A stretch of 64,000 bases of DNA from Kumtagia sp044326205 (GTDB lineage: Bacteria > Pseudomonadota > Alphaproteobacteria > Rhizobiales > Rhizobiaceae). The stretch is from the NCBI RefSeq assembly GCF_044326205.1, contig NZ_JBIRCY010000028.1, positions 38,194-102,193 on the forward strand, in the 5' to 3' direction. Below, piece by piece: positions 25,408 to 34,110 of this stretch (within the stretch, counting starts at the first letter, position 1; every line of letters starts with the position of its first letter). Made by a program: the position numbers and the translations under genes. The notes below the pieces were generated by a model. That model was not told the DNA's origin. It worked only from the letters and a program-made list of their open reading frames with translations, and ran no database searches.

Positions 25408-26397
25408 TCAGCGGCTCGCCGGGCTGCGGCCGTAGAGCAGCAACATCGCAACAATGACAATGCCATAGATGATCTGGCGGCCGGCTTCCGGCATCTGCAT
25501 CACCGACAGGATCGACTGCAGCAACGTGATCAGGATGACGCCTGCTACGGTGCCGAGATAGGAGCCGCGGCCGCCGAGGATCGACGTGCCGCCCAGCACC
25601 ACCGCGGCAATCGACGGCAGCAGGTAGGCGTCGCCCATGGATTGCGCCGCCTTCGACGCATAGCCGGCGAGCAGCACCCCGCCGAATGCCGAAAGTCCGC
25701 CCGAAACCGCGAATGCAATCAAGACGATACGCCGTGTGTCGATGCCCGATAGATAGGCCGCCCGTTCACGGTTGCCGATGCCGTAGACGGCCCGGCCAAA
25801 ACTCGTGCGGGTGAGCACGAAGACCGTCGCCGCGCCGATCAGCGCCCAGATCACCACCGCGTTCGGCACGCCGGGGACGGTGAAGCCGGTGGCGAGGTAG
25901 CGCACCGCGGCCGGCGCCGAATCCTGCGGCGAGAACCCGCCCGTGTAGACCACCATCAACCCCTGCGCGACCGCGTTGGTGGCGAGCGTTATGATCATCG
26001 AGGGGATGCGCAGATAGGCGACGCCGATGCCGTTGACCAGGCCGATGAGCACGCCGCAGAGAATGCCGAAAGGGATGGCCAGGAAGACCCCGACGGGCCC
26101 GTAGGCCGCGGCCGCGCAGGCCATCATCGCGCCGACCGCCACCACCCACGGCACCGAAAGATCGATTTGTCCCAACAGGATGACCAGCATCATGCCGGTG
26201 GCGATGACGCCGAGGAACGAGGCCACTTTCAATTGCTGCAACAGATATTCGGGCGACAGGAAGCTCGACGAATAGAGGCTGCCCAGGAACAGCAGCAGAA
26301 TGATGCAGGCAAACGAGGTCGCGACCGCCGGATCGGCGCGGCGGATGAATTTCGGCATGCGGCCGGCGAAGCGGCCGGTGGTCGTGGTGGCGCTCAT
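25408..26397 (-). CDS. Sugar ABC transporter permease, CUT2 type (second of pair)
   Basis: Inner-membrane permease of 329 residues with about nine hydrophobic segments. RbsC marks include LLGQIDLSVPWVVAVGAMM, IPSMIITLATNAVAQGLMVV, FGRAVYGIGNRERAAYLSGI and GGTSILGGRGSYLGTVAGV. The ATG at 26397 overlaps the upstream permease stop; the longer in-frame extension is a shadow. Together with the next permease it probably forms a heterodimeric channel, since each has the complete family length. Confidence 0.92.
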   Translation of the reverse strand: MSATTTTGRFAGRMPKFIRRADPAVATSFACIILLLFLGSLYSSSFLSPEYLLQQLKVASFLGVIATGMMLVILLGQIDLSVPWVVAVGAMMACAAAAYGPVGVFLAIPFGILCGVLIGLVNGIGVAYLRIPSMIITLATNAVAQGLMVVYTGGFSPQDSAPAAVRYLATGFTVPGVPNAVVIWALIGAATVFVLTRTSFGRAVYGIGNRERAAYLSGIDTRRIVLIAFAVSGGLSAFGGVLLAGYASKAAQSMGDAYLLPSIAAVVLGGTSILGGRGSYLGTVAGVILITLLQSILSVMQMPEAGRQIIYGIVIVAMLLLYGRSPASR

Positions 26398-27374
26398 CCG
26401 AACCACTCCAGTCTGTTGCGTACCCTGAACAGGGCGAAGGCTCCCAGGCTGACGGCAATCAGCAGGACCACGCCCTGGAACAGCGGCTGCCACAGCGGAT
26501 CGAAATCGAACACGAAAAGCAGGTCGCCGATGGTGCGGAAGGCGAGCGCCCCGAAGATCGCGCCGATCGCGCTGCCCCGGCCGCCGAACAGCGAGACGCC
26601 GCCGAGCACGACGGCGGCGATCGAAAACAGCGTGTAGGCGTTGCCGCTGGCATAGGCCGCTTCGCCCGTATAGGTGAAGAAGGTCAGGAACAGCCCGCCG
26701 ATGGCCGCAAGCAGGCCGGCAAGCGTATAGGCGGCGAATTTGGCGCGGCGGATCGGAACGCCGGACATATAGGCCGCCGTCTCGGAGGAGCCCGCCGCGT
26801 AGGCGGCGCGGCCGAGCACGGAGCGGCTGAACGGCACCCAGATGACCAGCACCACCACCAGCAGCGCGACGAGGCTCGACGGTATCACCCCGAACAGCCG
26901 GCCGGTCAGCGCATCGGCCAGATCTTCATTGACTGATCCTCCCGGAAACGGCCGCAGCAGCAAGGCTATGCCGAAATAGACCGCGCCCGTGGCGATGGTC
27001 GCCACGATGGGCTGCAGGCGCCCGTAGATGACGATCGCGCCGTTGATGGCACCGCAGATCGCACCGGTCAGCAGCACGGCAACGACGCCGAAAGCCGTTT
27101 CCATCGGCGTGCCGAGGACCAGCCACGAGGCGAGGCAATTGGTCAGGATGAAGATCATGCCCACCGAAAGGTCGATGCCGGCGGTAATCACCACCAGCGT
27201 CTGCGCCATCGCGACAAAGGCGAGCAGGACGCCCTTGTTGGAGGCGGTCTGCACCACGTTGGCGGTGAGGCCGGCCGGATGGTTCGAGGCGTAGATGATG
27301 AACATCACGACAAAGATGCCGACGGCCAGCAGCGTGCCGCGCTGTTCGGCGAGCCAATAGCGCCAGTCCTTCAC
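26394..27374 (-). CDS. Sugar ABC transporter permease, CUT2 type (first of pair)
   Basis: Inner-membrane permease of 326 residues. Motifs are VITAGIDLSVGMIFILTN, YGRLQPIVATIATGAVYFG, RAAYAAGSSETAAYMSGVP and GGVSLFGGRGSAIGAIFGA. Its start overlaps the stop of the double ATPase and its stop overlaps the second permease start, so these three are coupled. Related to but clearly different from the partner at 25408-26397. Confidence 0.92.
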   Translation of the reverse strand: MKDWRYWLAEQRGTLLAVGIFVVMFIIYASNHPAGLTANVVQTASNKGVLLAFVAMAQTLVVITAGIDLSVGMIFILTNCLASWLVLGTPMETAFGVVAVLLTGAICGAINGAIVIYGRLQPIVATIATGAVYFGIALLLRPFPGGSVNEDLADALTGRLFGVIPSSLVALLVVVLVIWVPFSRSVLGRAAYAAGSSETAAYMSGVPIRRAKFAAYTLAGLLAAIGGLFLTFFTYTGEAAYASGNAYTLFSIAAVVLGGVSLFGGRGSAIGAIFGALAFRTIGDLLFVFDFDPLWQPLFQGVVLLIAVSLGAFALFRVRNRLEWFG

Positions 27375-28933
27375 GCGACCGCTCCCTGCCTCATGCCGGC
27401 CTCCCCGCCGTGGATGTTGAGCGCGCTGGCGATCAGCGCGCGTTCGGTTATCTCGGCCCCGATCAGCTCGCGCTTGACTGCCCCGTCATAGAGAACGAGC
27501 ACCCGGTCGCAGCAGCCGATAAGTTCGTCATAGTCGGTCGAGTAGAACAGGATCGCCGCCCCGGCATCGGCCAGCTTGCGCAGGAGCTGATAGAGCTCCT
27601 GCTTGGTGCCGACGTCGATGCCGCGCGTCGGATCGTTGAGCAGGATGATGCGCGGTCCCCGCATCAGCCATTTGGCGATGACGACCTTCTGCTGGTTGCC
27701 GCCCGACAGCGCGCCGACCGGAATATCGAGTCCCGCCGTCTTGATCGCCAGAAGCTTTATCATGTCGTCGATGTGCCGCTGTTCGGCGGCGCGGTCGATG
27801 ATGCCGCCCCTGGACAGCCGGTCGAGCGCCGAGAAGGACAGGTTCTCCCGCACCGTCATCGGCAGCATCAGGCCCTCGGTCTTGCGGTCCTCGGGGATCA
27901 GCGCCATGCCGATGCCGTCCTGTCTGGCTGCCGCCGGGCTGGCGATCGACACCGGCTTGCCGTCGATCAGCACCTCGCCGGAAAGCCCGCGCAGCACGCC
28001 GAAGAAAGCGAGCAGCAGCTCGCGCTGGCCCTGGCCGTCGAGGCCGCCGAGGCCGACGACCTCGCCCGGGCGCACGCTCAGCGATATGTCGTTCAACCGG
28101 TCGGTCCAGGAGAGGTTCTTGCATTCCAGCACCGGGGTCTTGTCCGCGCCGTCGCGCTCCGGCTTAGGCGGAAAGACGTGGCTGTATTCGCGCCCGATCA
28201 TCATTTCGACGACTTCGGTGTCGGATTTCGTCCCGGCCGCATAGGTGGCGACGTTCCGGCCATTGCGGAACACGGTGCATTCGTCGGCGAGTTCGGCAAT
28301 CTCGTTCATGCGGTGCGAGATGTAGAGCAGCGCCAGCCCTTCCGCCCGCAGCCGCTTCAGCACGGCAAACACCTTGGAGACATCAGCCGCGGTCAGCGCC
28401 GACGTGGCCTCGTCGAGGATCAGGATGCGCGGCTTGCGCGCCAGCGCCTTGGCGATCTCGACCATCTGGCGGCGTGACAGCGGAAGATCCTTGACCAGCG
28501 CGGACGGATGGATGTCGCCGGCGCCGGCCCTGGCGAGCGCCTCTTCCGCGATGCGGCGCTGGGCCTTGCGGTCGATCATGCCGAAACGCTTCGGCGGGTC
28601 CGAGATGACGATGTTGTCGGCGACGCTGAGTTCGGGGATCAGCGACAGTTCCTGGAAGATGCAGACGATGCCGGCCTGATTGGCGGCGGCCGGCGACGCG
28701 AAATTCACCTCGCGGCCTTGCATCGTCATGCGGCCTTCGTCGGGCGCGACCACGCCCGCCATGATCTTGATGAGCGTCGACTTGCCGGCGCCGTTTTCGC
28801 CAAGGATGGCGTGGATGCTACCGGGCGCGACGCTGAGTTCGGCCTTTTCCAGCGCACGAACGCCACCGTAGCGCTTGGATATGCCTTCCATGCGGAAGAG
28901 CAGTGTTTCGGTTTCCGTTTTTTCGGAAAGCAT
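27371..28933 (-). CDS. Sugar ABC transporter double ATP-binding protein (RbsA/XylG family)
   Basis: The ATPase of the importer, 520 residues with two nucleotide-binding domains. Domain 1 has Walker A GENGAGKST, signature LPLSRRQMVEIAKALA and Walker B ILILDEATSALT. Domain 2 has the altered Walker A usual in this family (GLDGQGQRE), signature LSGGNQQKVVIAKW, and ILLNDPTRGIDVGTK. The ATG at 28933 is chosen over an in-frame start 18 codons earlier because homologous sequence begins soon after it and GAGAG precedes it. An inverted repeat separates it from the binding-protein gene. Confidence 0.92.
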   Translation of the reverse strand: MLSEKTETETLLFRMEGISKRYGGVRALEKAELSVAPGSIHAILGENGAGKSTLIKIMAGVVAPDEGRMTMQGREVNFASPAAANQAGIVCIFQELSLIPELSVADNIVISDPPKRFGMIDRKAQRRIAEEALARAGAGDIHPSALVKDLPLSRRQMVEIAKALARKPRILILDEATSALTAADVSKVFAVLKRLRAEGLALLYISHRMNEIAELADECTVFRNGRNVATYAAGTKSDTEVVEMMIGREYSHVFPPKPERDGADKTPVLECKNLSWTDRLNDISLSVRPGEVVGLGGLDGQGQRELLLAFFGVLRGLSGEVLIDGKPVSIASPAAARQDGIGMALIPEDRKTEGLMLPMTVRENLSFSALDRLSRGGIIDRAAEQRHIDDMIKLLAIKTAGLDIPVGALSGGNQQKVVIAKWLMRGPRIILLNDPTRGIDVGTKQELYQLLRKLADAGAAILFYSTDYDELIGCCDRVLVLYDGAVKRELIGAEITERALIASALNIHGGEAGMRQGAVA

Positions 28934-28974
28934 AGGCACTCTCGATCGGCCCGAGCTAGATGTAAACAGGTCGG

Positions 28975-29099
28975 CGCTGCCCCTCATCCGCCTGTCGGCA
29001 CCTTCTCCCCGTGAAGGACGGGGAGAAGGGACAAGCGGCTACGTGGACGCCTCCCTCTCCCCGTGCTTCACGGGGAGAGGGTAAGGGTGAGGGGCTGCG
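28975..29099. repeat. Paired inverted repeat, family C, inside the importer operon
   Basis: Arms starting CGCTGCCCCTCATCC and ending GGTGAGGGGCTGCG are reverse complements, and each contains its own small hairpin around CTCCCCGTGAAG and CGGGGAGA. It lies directly behind the binding-protein stop (29119, minus strand) and before the double ATPase gene. It differs in sequence from families A and B. At this place it could protect or partly terminate the transcript, giving more binding protein than ATPase. Confidence 0.8.
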
Positions 29100-29118
29100 T
29101 AGACCTCGGCTAGGGAGC

Positions 29119-30243
29119 TTACTGGTTTTCCTTGGACTGGCCCATGATTTCCTGCGCGGTGAAATTGATGCCGCAGGTCGGGAAGGAATTGCCCACGAAG
29201 AAGTTGTCGGACTGGTCGGGGAAGTAGTCCTCACCTTCCTTGAAGTTCGGATCCTCGACGATGGCCAGCGGCAGCTTGACCGATTGCGGCACGACCTCGC
29301 CCTCGAGCGCGGTAATCGCCGTCTTGATCGCCACGGCGACCTGAGCCGGGCCGGTGCCGGCCGACGAGCACTTCAGGCCCTCGCCAGCGAACTTCGCGCA
29401 GAACTTGCGAAAGCCGTTTTCCGTCTCGCCGCCGAACGGCACGAACGGGTGCTTGGCGTCCATCATCGCCTGCACGACGCCTGTGTCGCCGCCCTGGGCG
29501 GTGAAGCCGGCGAACGGGCCGTTGGTGGCGATCGCGTCGGCGGTTGCCTTCTGCGCGACGCCGTCGTCCCACTTGCCGACGACCTCGGTGACTTCCCACT
29601 TCTTGCCCGATGCATCGAGCGTCTCGTGGATGCCGTTGTGGCGGTCGGTGTCGACCGACGTGCCGGCGACGCCGCGCACTTCCAGCACCTTGCCGCCATC
29701 CGGAACATTCTTGATCAGCCAGTTGGCCCAGAGCACGCCGAGGCCCTTCTGGTCGACGTTGACGTTGATGGCGTCTTCGGTGTCGAGAATGTTGTCGAAG
29801 GCGACCAGCACGACGCCGGCTTCCTTGGCGCGCTTGATGACCGGCGCGAAGGCGGTCGGGTTCTGCGCGTTGACGACGATCGCGTCATAACCGGAATCGA
29901 TGAAGTTGTTGATCGCCGAAATCTGCGCCGGAACGTCCTCGCCGGTCGACACGACCTTGAATTCCTTGAGCTTCGCGGCGACGTCGGGCTGCGCGGCGTA
30001 GGCTTTCGCGGTCTGGATCATCTGGATGCGCCAGGTGTTGGCGATGTAGCCGTTGGCCAGCGCGACGCGGTACGGGCCTTCCTTCTTCGGAAACTTGAAG
30101 AACTTGGTTTCCGCCGTCCACGGTACGAAGCAGCCGGCATCGGCGGCCGGTCCGCTGACGATTTCCGGCTCCGCGAAGGCGACGGTGGAGGCAAGTGTAA
30201 GCGCGGTGGCGGCGACGATGCCGCCGACGAGTGACCTGATCAT
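29119..30243 (-). CDS. Periplasmic sugar-binding protein of the gluconokinase-linked ABC importer
   Basis: Solute-binding protein of 374 residues in the LacI/RbsB fold. A signal peptide ends near AFAEPE, residue 24. Family features include YRVALANGYIANTWRIQMIQ, INNFIDSGYDAIVVNAQNP, AGVVLVAFDNIL, and GFTAQGGDTGVVQAMMDA. Four cysteines in the mature part (near residues 38, 282, 293 and the last 20) could form disulfides. It is the first gene of the operon after lacI. The operator copy at 30419-30432 lies 175 bases before its start. Confidence 0.9.
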   Translation of the reverse strand: MIRSLVGGIVAATALTLASTVAFAEPEIVSGPAADAGCFVPWTAETKFFKFPKKEGPYRVALANGYIANTWRIQMIQTAKAYAAQPDVAAKLKEFKVVSTGEDVPAQISAINNFIDSGYDAIVVNAQNPTAFAPVIKRAKEAGVVLVAFDNILDTEDAINVNVDQKGLGVLWANWLIKNVPDGGKVLEVRGVAGTSVDTDRHNGIHETLDASGKKWEVTEVVGKWDDGVAQKATADAIATNGPFAGFTAQGGDTGVVQAMMDAKHPFVPFGGETENGFRKFCAKFAGEGLKCSSAGTGPAQVAVAIKTAITALEGEVVPQSVKLPLAIVEDPNFKEGEDYFPDQSDNFFVGNSFPTCGINFTAQEIMGQSKENQ

Positions 30244-30418
30244 AGAATTCCTCCCAGAATTTGATGAAACGGCGGCGACAGGAAACGTCCCGATCCGTGC
30301 GCCCTGCGGAGAGCGGATGCCTTAAGGCATTCTCATCGCCTGCCTGGCCTTGGGTCGCCGACGAGTCCTTGGTCGGATGCCGGCCGATGGTTCCTCCCGA
30401 GAGCCAGCATCGTTGAAG

Positions 30419-30432
30419 ATGTTAGCGCTACC
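30419..30432. promoter_or_regulatory. LacI-family operator, copy 1
   Basis: ATGTTAGCGCTACC, centred on the palindrome TAGCGCTA. Its reverse complement GGTAGCGCTAACAT is identical over 14 bases to the copy at 31545-31558. It lies in the 226-base gap before the binding-protein gene, where it can control the importer-gntK operon. LacI-family proteins typically bind such sites with a central CG. Confidence 0.85.
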
Positions 30433-30469
30433 ACATTCGCCTGTAAAGCCAGATTTTAGATTTGACGAC

Positions 30470-31501
30470 TTATCCTGGCCCGGCAGTGCTTTCGCGGATC
30501 TTCAGATCGAATCCGACATCGAGCACCGCCGGCTCAACGTTGTTTCCAGCGAGCTTTTCCAGGGCAAGCGTCACCGCGCGCCGGCCGATATCGTATCGCG
30601 GGGTGCGCACCGTGGTGATCGAGGGGAAGGCGACATGCATCATCTCGAGATCGTTGAAGCCGCAAATGCCGATCCTGCGCGGCACGTCGATGGCGGCGCG
30701 GTGGCATTCGAACAGCACGCCGAGCGCCAGATCGTCATTGTTGCAGAAGATTGCATCCAGCGTCGGCATGCGGGCCAGCGCGTCACGCAGCAGTTCGCAG
30801 CCTAGCGAAACACTGGAGGGTGTCGGCGTGGTGGTTATCAGGCGTGAATCGTAAAGGCCGGCGGCCTCGACCGCGGCGCGATAGCCGGCAAGGCGGCGCT
30901 GCGAGCGCGGGTCCATGCGCGCGCCGATGAAGCCGATGCGCCTGTAGCCCCGGTCGATCATGTGCTGGGTGGCCGTTCGGCCACCTTCGAAATGCGAGAA
31001 GCCGATCATCATATCGACCGGGTCGTCGCCGATCTCCATGATCTGCACGACCGGGCATCCCGCGCCTTCCAAAAGCTTGCGGGAGGCGAATGTCTGGTCA
31101 AGCCCGGACACGATGAGCGCCGCCGGCCGCTGGCCGAGGAAGACCTGCAGCAGGCGTTCCTCTTCCAGGCCGGAATAATGCGTATTGCCCATCTGGATCT
31201 GGAAGCGGCGGTCGGCGAGGCCGTCATAAATGCCGCGCACCACGTCGGCGAAGACGTTGTTGGTGAGCGACGGCACCAGAACGCCGATGACGTCGGCGCG
31301 CGCCGAAGCCAGCGCCCGGGCATTCGGGTCCGGCACGTAGCCGAGCGTTTCCACCGCAGAGTCGATCTGGCGGCGCAACTCCTCCGAGACGCGCTCCGGT
31401 TCGCGCAACGCCCGCGACACGCTGATCGCACTGACGCCGGCGAGTTTCGCGACATCGGCGATGGTCGGGCGTCCGCCGCCGCGGCGGGACCGGCTTCGCA
31501 T
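30470..31501 (-). CDS. LacI-family transcriptional regulator, GntR-like
   Basis: A 343-residue repressor. The N-terminal helix-turn-helix is TIADVAKLAGVSAISVSRAL (about 13-32), followed by the hinge helix with PDPNARALASARADVIGVLVP around residue 60. The rest is the periplasmic-binding-protein-like sensor domain. The PNARALAS hinge and VSAISVSRAL recognition helix resemble gluconate-responsive GntR proteins. It lies directly upstream of the importer-gntK operon on the same strand, with matching operators before itself and before the operon. Likely it represses both and is released by gluconate or its product. Confidence 0.9.
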   Translation of the reverse strand: MRSRSRRGGGRPTIADVAKLAGVSAISVSRALREPERVSEELRRQIDSAVETLGYVPDPNARALASARADVIGVLVPSLTNNVFADVVRGIYDGLADRRFQIQMGNTHYSGLEEERLLQVFLGQRPAALIVSGLDQTFASRKLLEGAGCPVVQIMEIGDDPVDMMIGFSHFEGGRTATQHMIDRGYRRIGFIGARMDPRSQRRLAGYRAAVEAAGLYDSRLITTTPTPSSVSLGCELLRDALARMPTLDAIFCNNDDLALGVLFECHRAAIDVPRRIGICGFNDLEMMHVAFPSITTVRTPRYDIGRRAVTLALEKLAGNNVEPAVLDVGFDLKIRESTAGPG

Positions 31502-31544
31502 GGAGAATGTTCCTCAGCCCTCGGAACCGCCACGTTTGGCGGAC

Positions 31545-31558
31545 GGTAGCGCTAACAT
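31545..31558. promoter_or_regulatory. LacI-family operator, copy 2
   Basis: GGTAGCGCTAACAT, the same 14 bases as copy 1 in opposite orientation, 44 bases before the regulator's ATG at 31501. It implies autoregulation of the lacI-type gene. The remaining gap up to 31757 shows no gene. Confidence 0.85.
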
Positions 31559-31757
31559 ACTACGCTTCGGCACGCCAAACGCGCAACCATCCGCCGTTCC
31601 ACGGCCGTTGTTGCAGAATATGAGGCGCCGAGCCGTCGCTTTGATGATGGTGGCGGTGGCGGCTCAGATGAGATAGAAGCCGGCGCGACATCGAACCGTG
31701 CTTCGCTGGTGCGAAGGCGGCCCAACCCCGACCGCCTCCCGCTATCGACTGCTCTTG

Positions 31758-31961
31758 ATGCTGCCTCTTTCCCGTCTTGCCGTTGCGCTTGTCATCACCT
31801 CCGTCGCGTTGGTCGAAGCCGGCTGCGCGCGCCGGGCGGCTTCCCCCGTGCCGGCTGCGGACCTGTCGCAGGGAGACGTATCGGCCGACGAAAAACCCGA
31901 ACCGCTGCCGCCGGGCGTAAAACCGCTGACGGTCGAGCAGGAGGAAATGATCGCGCAATGA
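31758..31961 (+). CDS. Small secreted protein or lipoprotein, unknown function
   Basis: A putative 67-residue exported protein. LSRLAVALVITSVALVEAGC looks like a signal with a cysteine at residue 23, but the lipobox is poor because Glu occupies position -3. The rest is hydrophilic and acidic with EPLPPGVKPLTVEQEEMIAQ at the end. Its TGA overlaps the ATG of the next gene. No good ribosome binding site is visible before 31758, and an in-frame GTG lies at 31698. I do not recognise it. Confidence 0.5.
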   Translation: MLPLSRLAVALVITSVALVEAGCARRAASPVPAADLSQGDVSADEKPEPLPPGVKPLTVEQEEMIAQ

Positions 31962-33970
31962 CATCGACGACAGCGCCGGCGCTATATCTGGGCATCGACA
32001 CCGGCGGCACATACACGGACGCCGTGCTTTGGTCGGAGACAACTGGCGTCGCCGCCAAGGCCAAGGCGCTGACCACCCGGCATGATCTTGCGGTCGGGAT
32101 CGGCGGCGCGGTCGATGCAGTGCTGGAAAAGGCCGGCACCGATCCGAAGTCGATCAAGCTTGTCTCCATGTCGACGACGCTTGCAACCAATGCATTGGTC
32201 GAAGGGCAGGGCGGCCGGGTCGCACTGGTGATGATCGGTTTTGCGCCCGCCGACCTGACGCGCGACGGGCTGGAAAAGGCGCTTGGCGGCGATCCGCTGG
32301 TCGTCTGCGAAGGCGGCCACGATGTCCACGGCAACCCTCGGACGCTTGATCTCACGGCACTTGAGGCCGGGCTTCCGACGCTTTCAGCCACCGTGTCGGG
32401 TTTCGCCATCTGCGCCTATTTTGCGACGCGCAACCCGGCGCACGAGCTCTTGGCGCGCGATCTGATCCGGGAACGCACCGGCCTGCCGGTGACCGCCAGC
32501 CACGAGCTTTCGTCGAAACTCGGCGGGCCGCGCCGCGCTCTGACGACGCTGCTCAACGCAAGGCTGATCTCCATGATCGACCGGCTTGTTGCGGCCACCG
32601 AAGGATTCCTGGAGCAGCGCGGCATCGCCGCGCCGCTGATGGTGGTGCGTGGCGACGGCGCGCTGGTGTCTGCGGGTTTCGCGCGGCAGCGGCCGATCGA
32701 GACGATTCTTTCGGGACCGGCTGCCAGCCTCGTCGGCGCGCGCCATATGACCGGCCTCGACAATGCCGTCGTCTCCGACATCGGCGGCACCACCACCGAT
32801 GTCGCGGTGTTGGACAAGGGCCGGCCGCGGCTCGATCCGGAAGGTGCGACCGTCGGCGGCTTTCGCACCATGGTCGAGGCTGTCGCAATGCGCACTTTCG
32901 GCTTGGGCGGCGATTCCGAGGTGCGCCTGGAGGAAGGCGCGCTGACCCCAAAAATATTGCTCGGACCGCGCCGGCTCGTGCCGCTGGCGCTGGCCGGCCA
33001 AGCGCATGGCGAGGCGGTGACAAAACATCTGGAGCGGCAGTTGCGCGCGCCCAATCCCGGCCGCATGGACGGCCGTTTTGCCCTGCGCACCGGCGTGCCG
33101 GAGCGGCTGGCGGCCGGCCTGACCGGGCCGGAGCAGAAACTCTATGACGGCATCGGCACCGTGCCGCTGCCGCTCGACACGCTGCTGACGTCCACGGCGC
33201 AGATGGCGACGCTGAACCGGCTGGTGTCGCGCGGGCTGGTGCATGTCTGCGGCTTCACGCCCTCGGACGCCGCCCACACGCTCGGACGGCAGGCAAACTG
33301 GGACGCGTTTTCCGCGCGCCTCGGGGCCGAACTGTTCGCCAGGCGTCGCGACGGACGCGGCCAGCCGATCGCCGAGACGCCGGAAGCGCTTTCGGAGCGC
33401 GTGCTCGTCGCCGTCACTCGGCTTTCCGCCGAAGTCATATTGGAGACTGCCTTTGCCGAGGACGGCCTGGACGGCGCGGCGACGGTGGCCCATGCGCTGG
33501 TGCAGCGCGCCGTGGATGGCCGCGAAGGCATCGCGCGGTTTACGGTGGCGCTGGACCGCCCGGTGATTGGATTGGGCGCTTCCGCGCCGCTGCACTATGC
33601 GGATTTGCCGGCCCTTGTCGGCAATGGCTGCATCGTGCCTGAAGATACCGATGTCGCCAACGCGCTGGGCGCCGTGGTCGGCCAAGTCCGCGTCTCGGCG
33701 GAAGCACTGGTCAGCCAGCCCAAGGAAGGACTTTTCCGCCTGTCGGCCGGCGACATTTTACGCGACTTCACCGATGAAAATGCCGCCGTCTCCACTGCCG
33801 AAGAGAAAGTGCGCGAACTGGCGTCCGAACGCGCGAAAATCGCCGGCACCGACATGGCGGAGGTCGCGGTTTCGCGTGATATCCGAATCTCGACCATCGA
33901 AGGTCAGCGCATGTTCATAGAGGCGCGTATCGTCGCCGTGGCCACGGGCCGCCCGCGCATCGCGGCGTGA
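31958..33970 (+). CDS. Hydantoinase/oxoprolinase family protein, A subunit (HyuA)
   Basis: An ATP-dependent amidohydrolase subunit of 670 residues in the family that opens hydantoins, 5-oxoproline or acetone-type substrates. The N-terminal Hydant_A_N domain begins LYLGIDTGGTYTDAVLW and has STTLATNALVEGQGGRVALV. The second domain contains VSDIGGTTTDVAVLDKGRP, the second phosphate-binding site of the ASKHA fold. No HyuB subunit lies next to it, which is unusual. The ATG at 31958 overlaps the small secreted protein gene. Substrate unknown. Confidence 0.85.
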   Translation: MTSTTAPALYLGIDTGGTYTDAVLWSETTGVAAKAKALTTRHDLAVGIGGAVDAVLEKAGTDPKSIKLVSMSTTLATNALVEGQGGRVALVMIGFAPADLTRDGLEKALGGDPLVVCEGGHDVHGNPRTLDLTALEAGLPTLSATVSGFAICAYFATRNPAHELLARDLIRERTGLPVTASHELSSKLGGPRRALTTLLNARLISMIDRLVAATEGFLEQRGIAAPLMVVRGDGALVSAGFARQRPIETILSGPAASLVGARHMTGLDNAVVSDIGGTTTDVAVLDKGRPRLDPEGATVGGFRTMVEAVAMRTFGLGGDSEVRLEEGALTPKILLGPRRLVPLALAGQAHGEAVTKHLERQLRAPNPGRMDGRFALRTGVPERLAAGLTGPEQKLYDGIGTVPLPLDTLLTSTAQMATLNRLVSRGLVHVCGFTPSDAAHTLGRQANWDAFSARLGAELFARRRDGRGQPIAETPEALSERVLVAVTRLSAEVILETAFAEDGLDGAATVAHALVQRAVDGREGIARFTVALDRPVIGLGASAPLHYADLPALVGNGCIVPEDTDVANALGAVVGQVRVSAEALVSQPKEGLFRLSAGDILRDFTDENAAVSTAEEKVRELASERAKIAGTDMAEVAVSRDIRISTIEGQRMFIEARIVAVATGRPRIAA

Positions 33971-34110
33971 CAATTGCCTCCCGATCGGGGGCGTTCGTCA
34001 GCCGCGACGCCTGCGGCCCTTTCTAAGCCGCTTGGTGAATTGACCATCCGGTTGCGGCGTGCCAAAGCCCGGAAACCCAAGACGAAAACGGACCGCAAGG
34101 ACTTTTTGAG

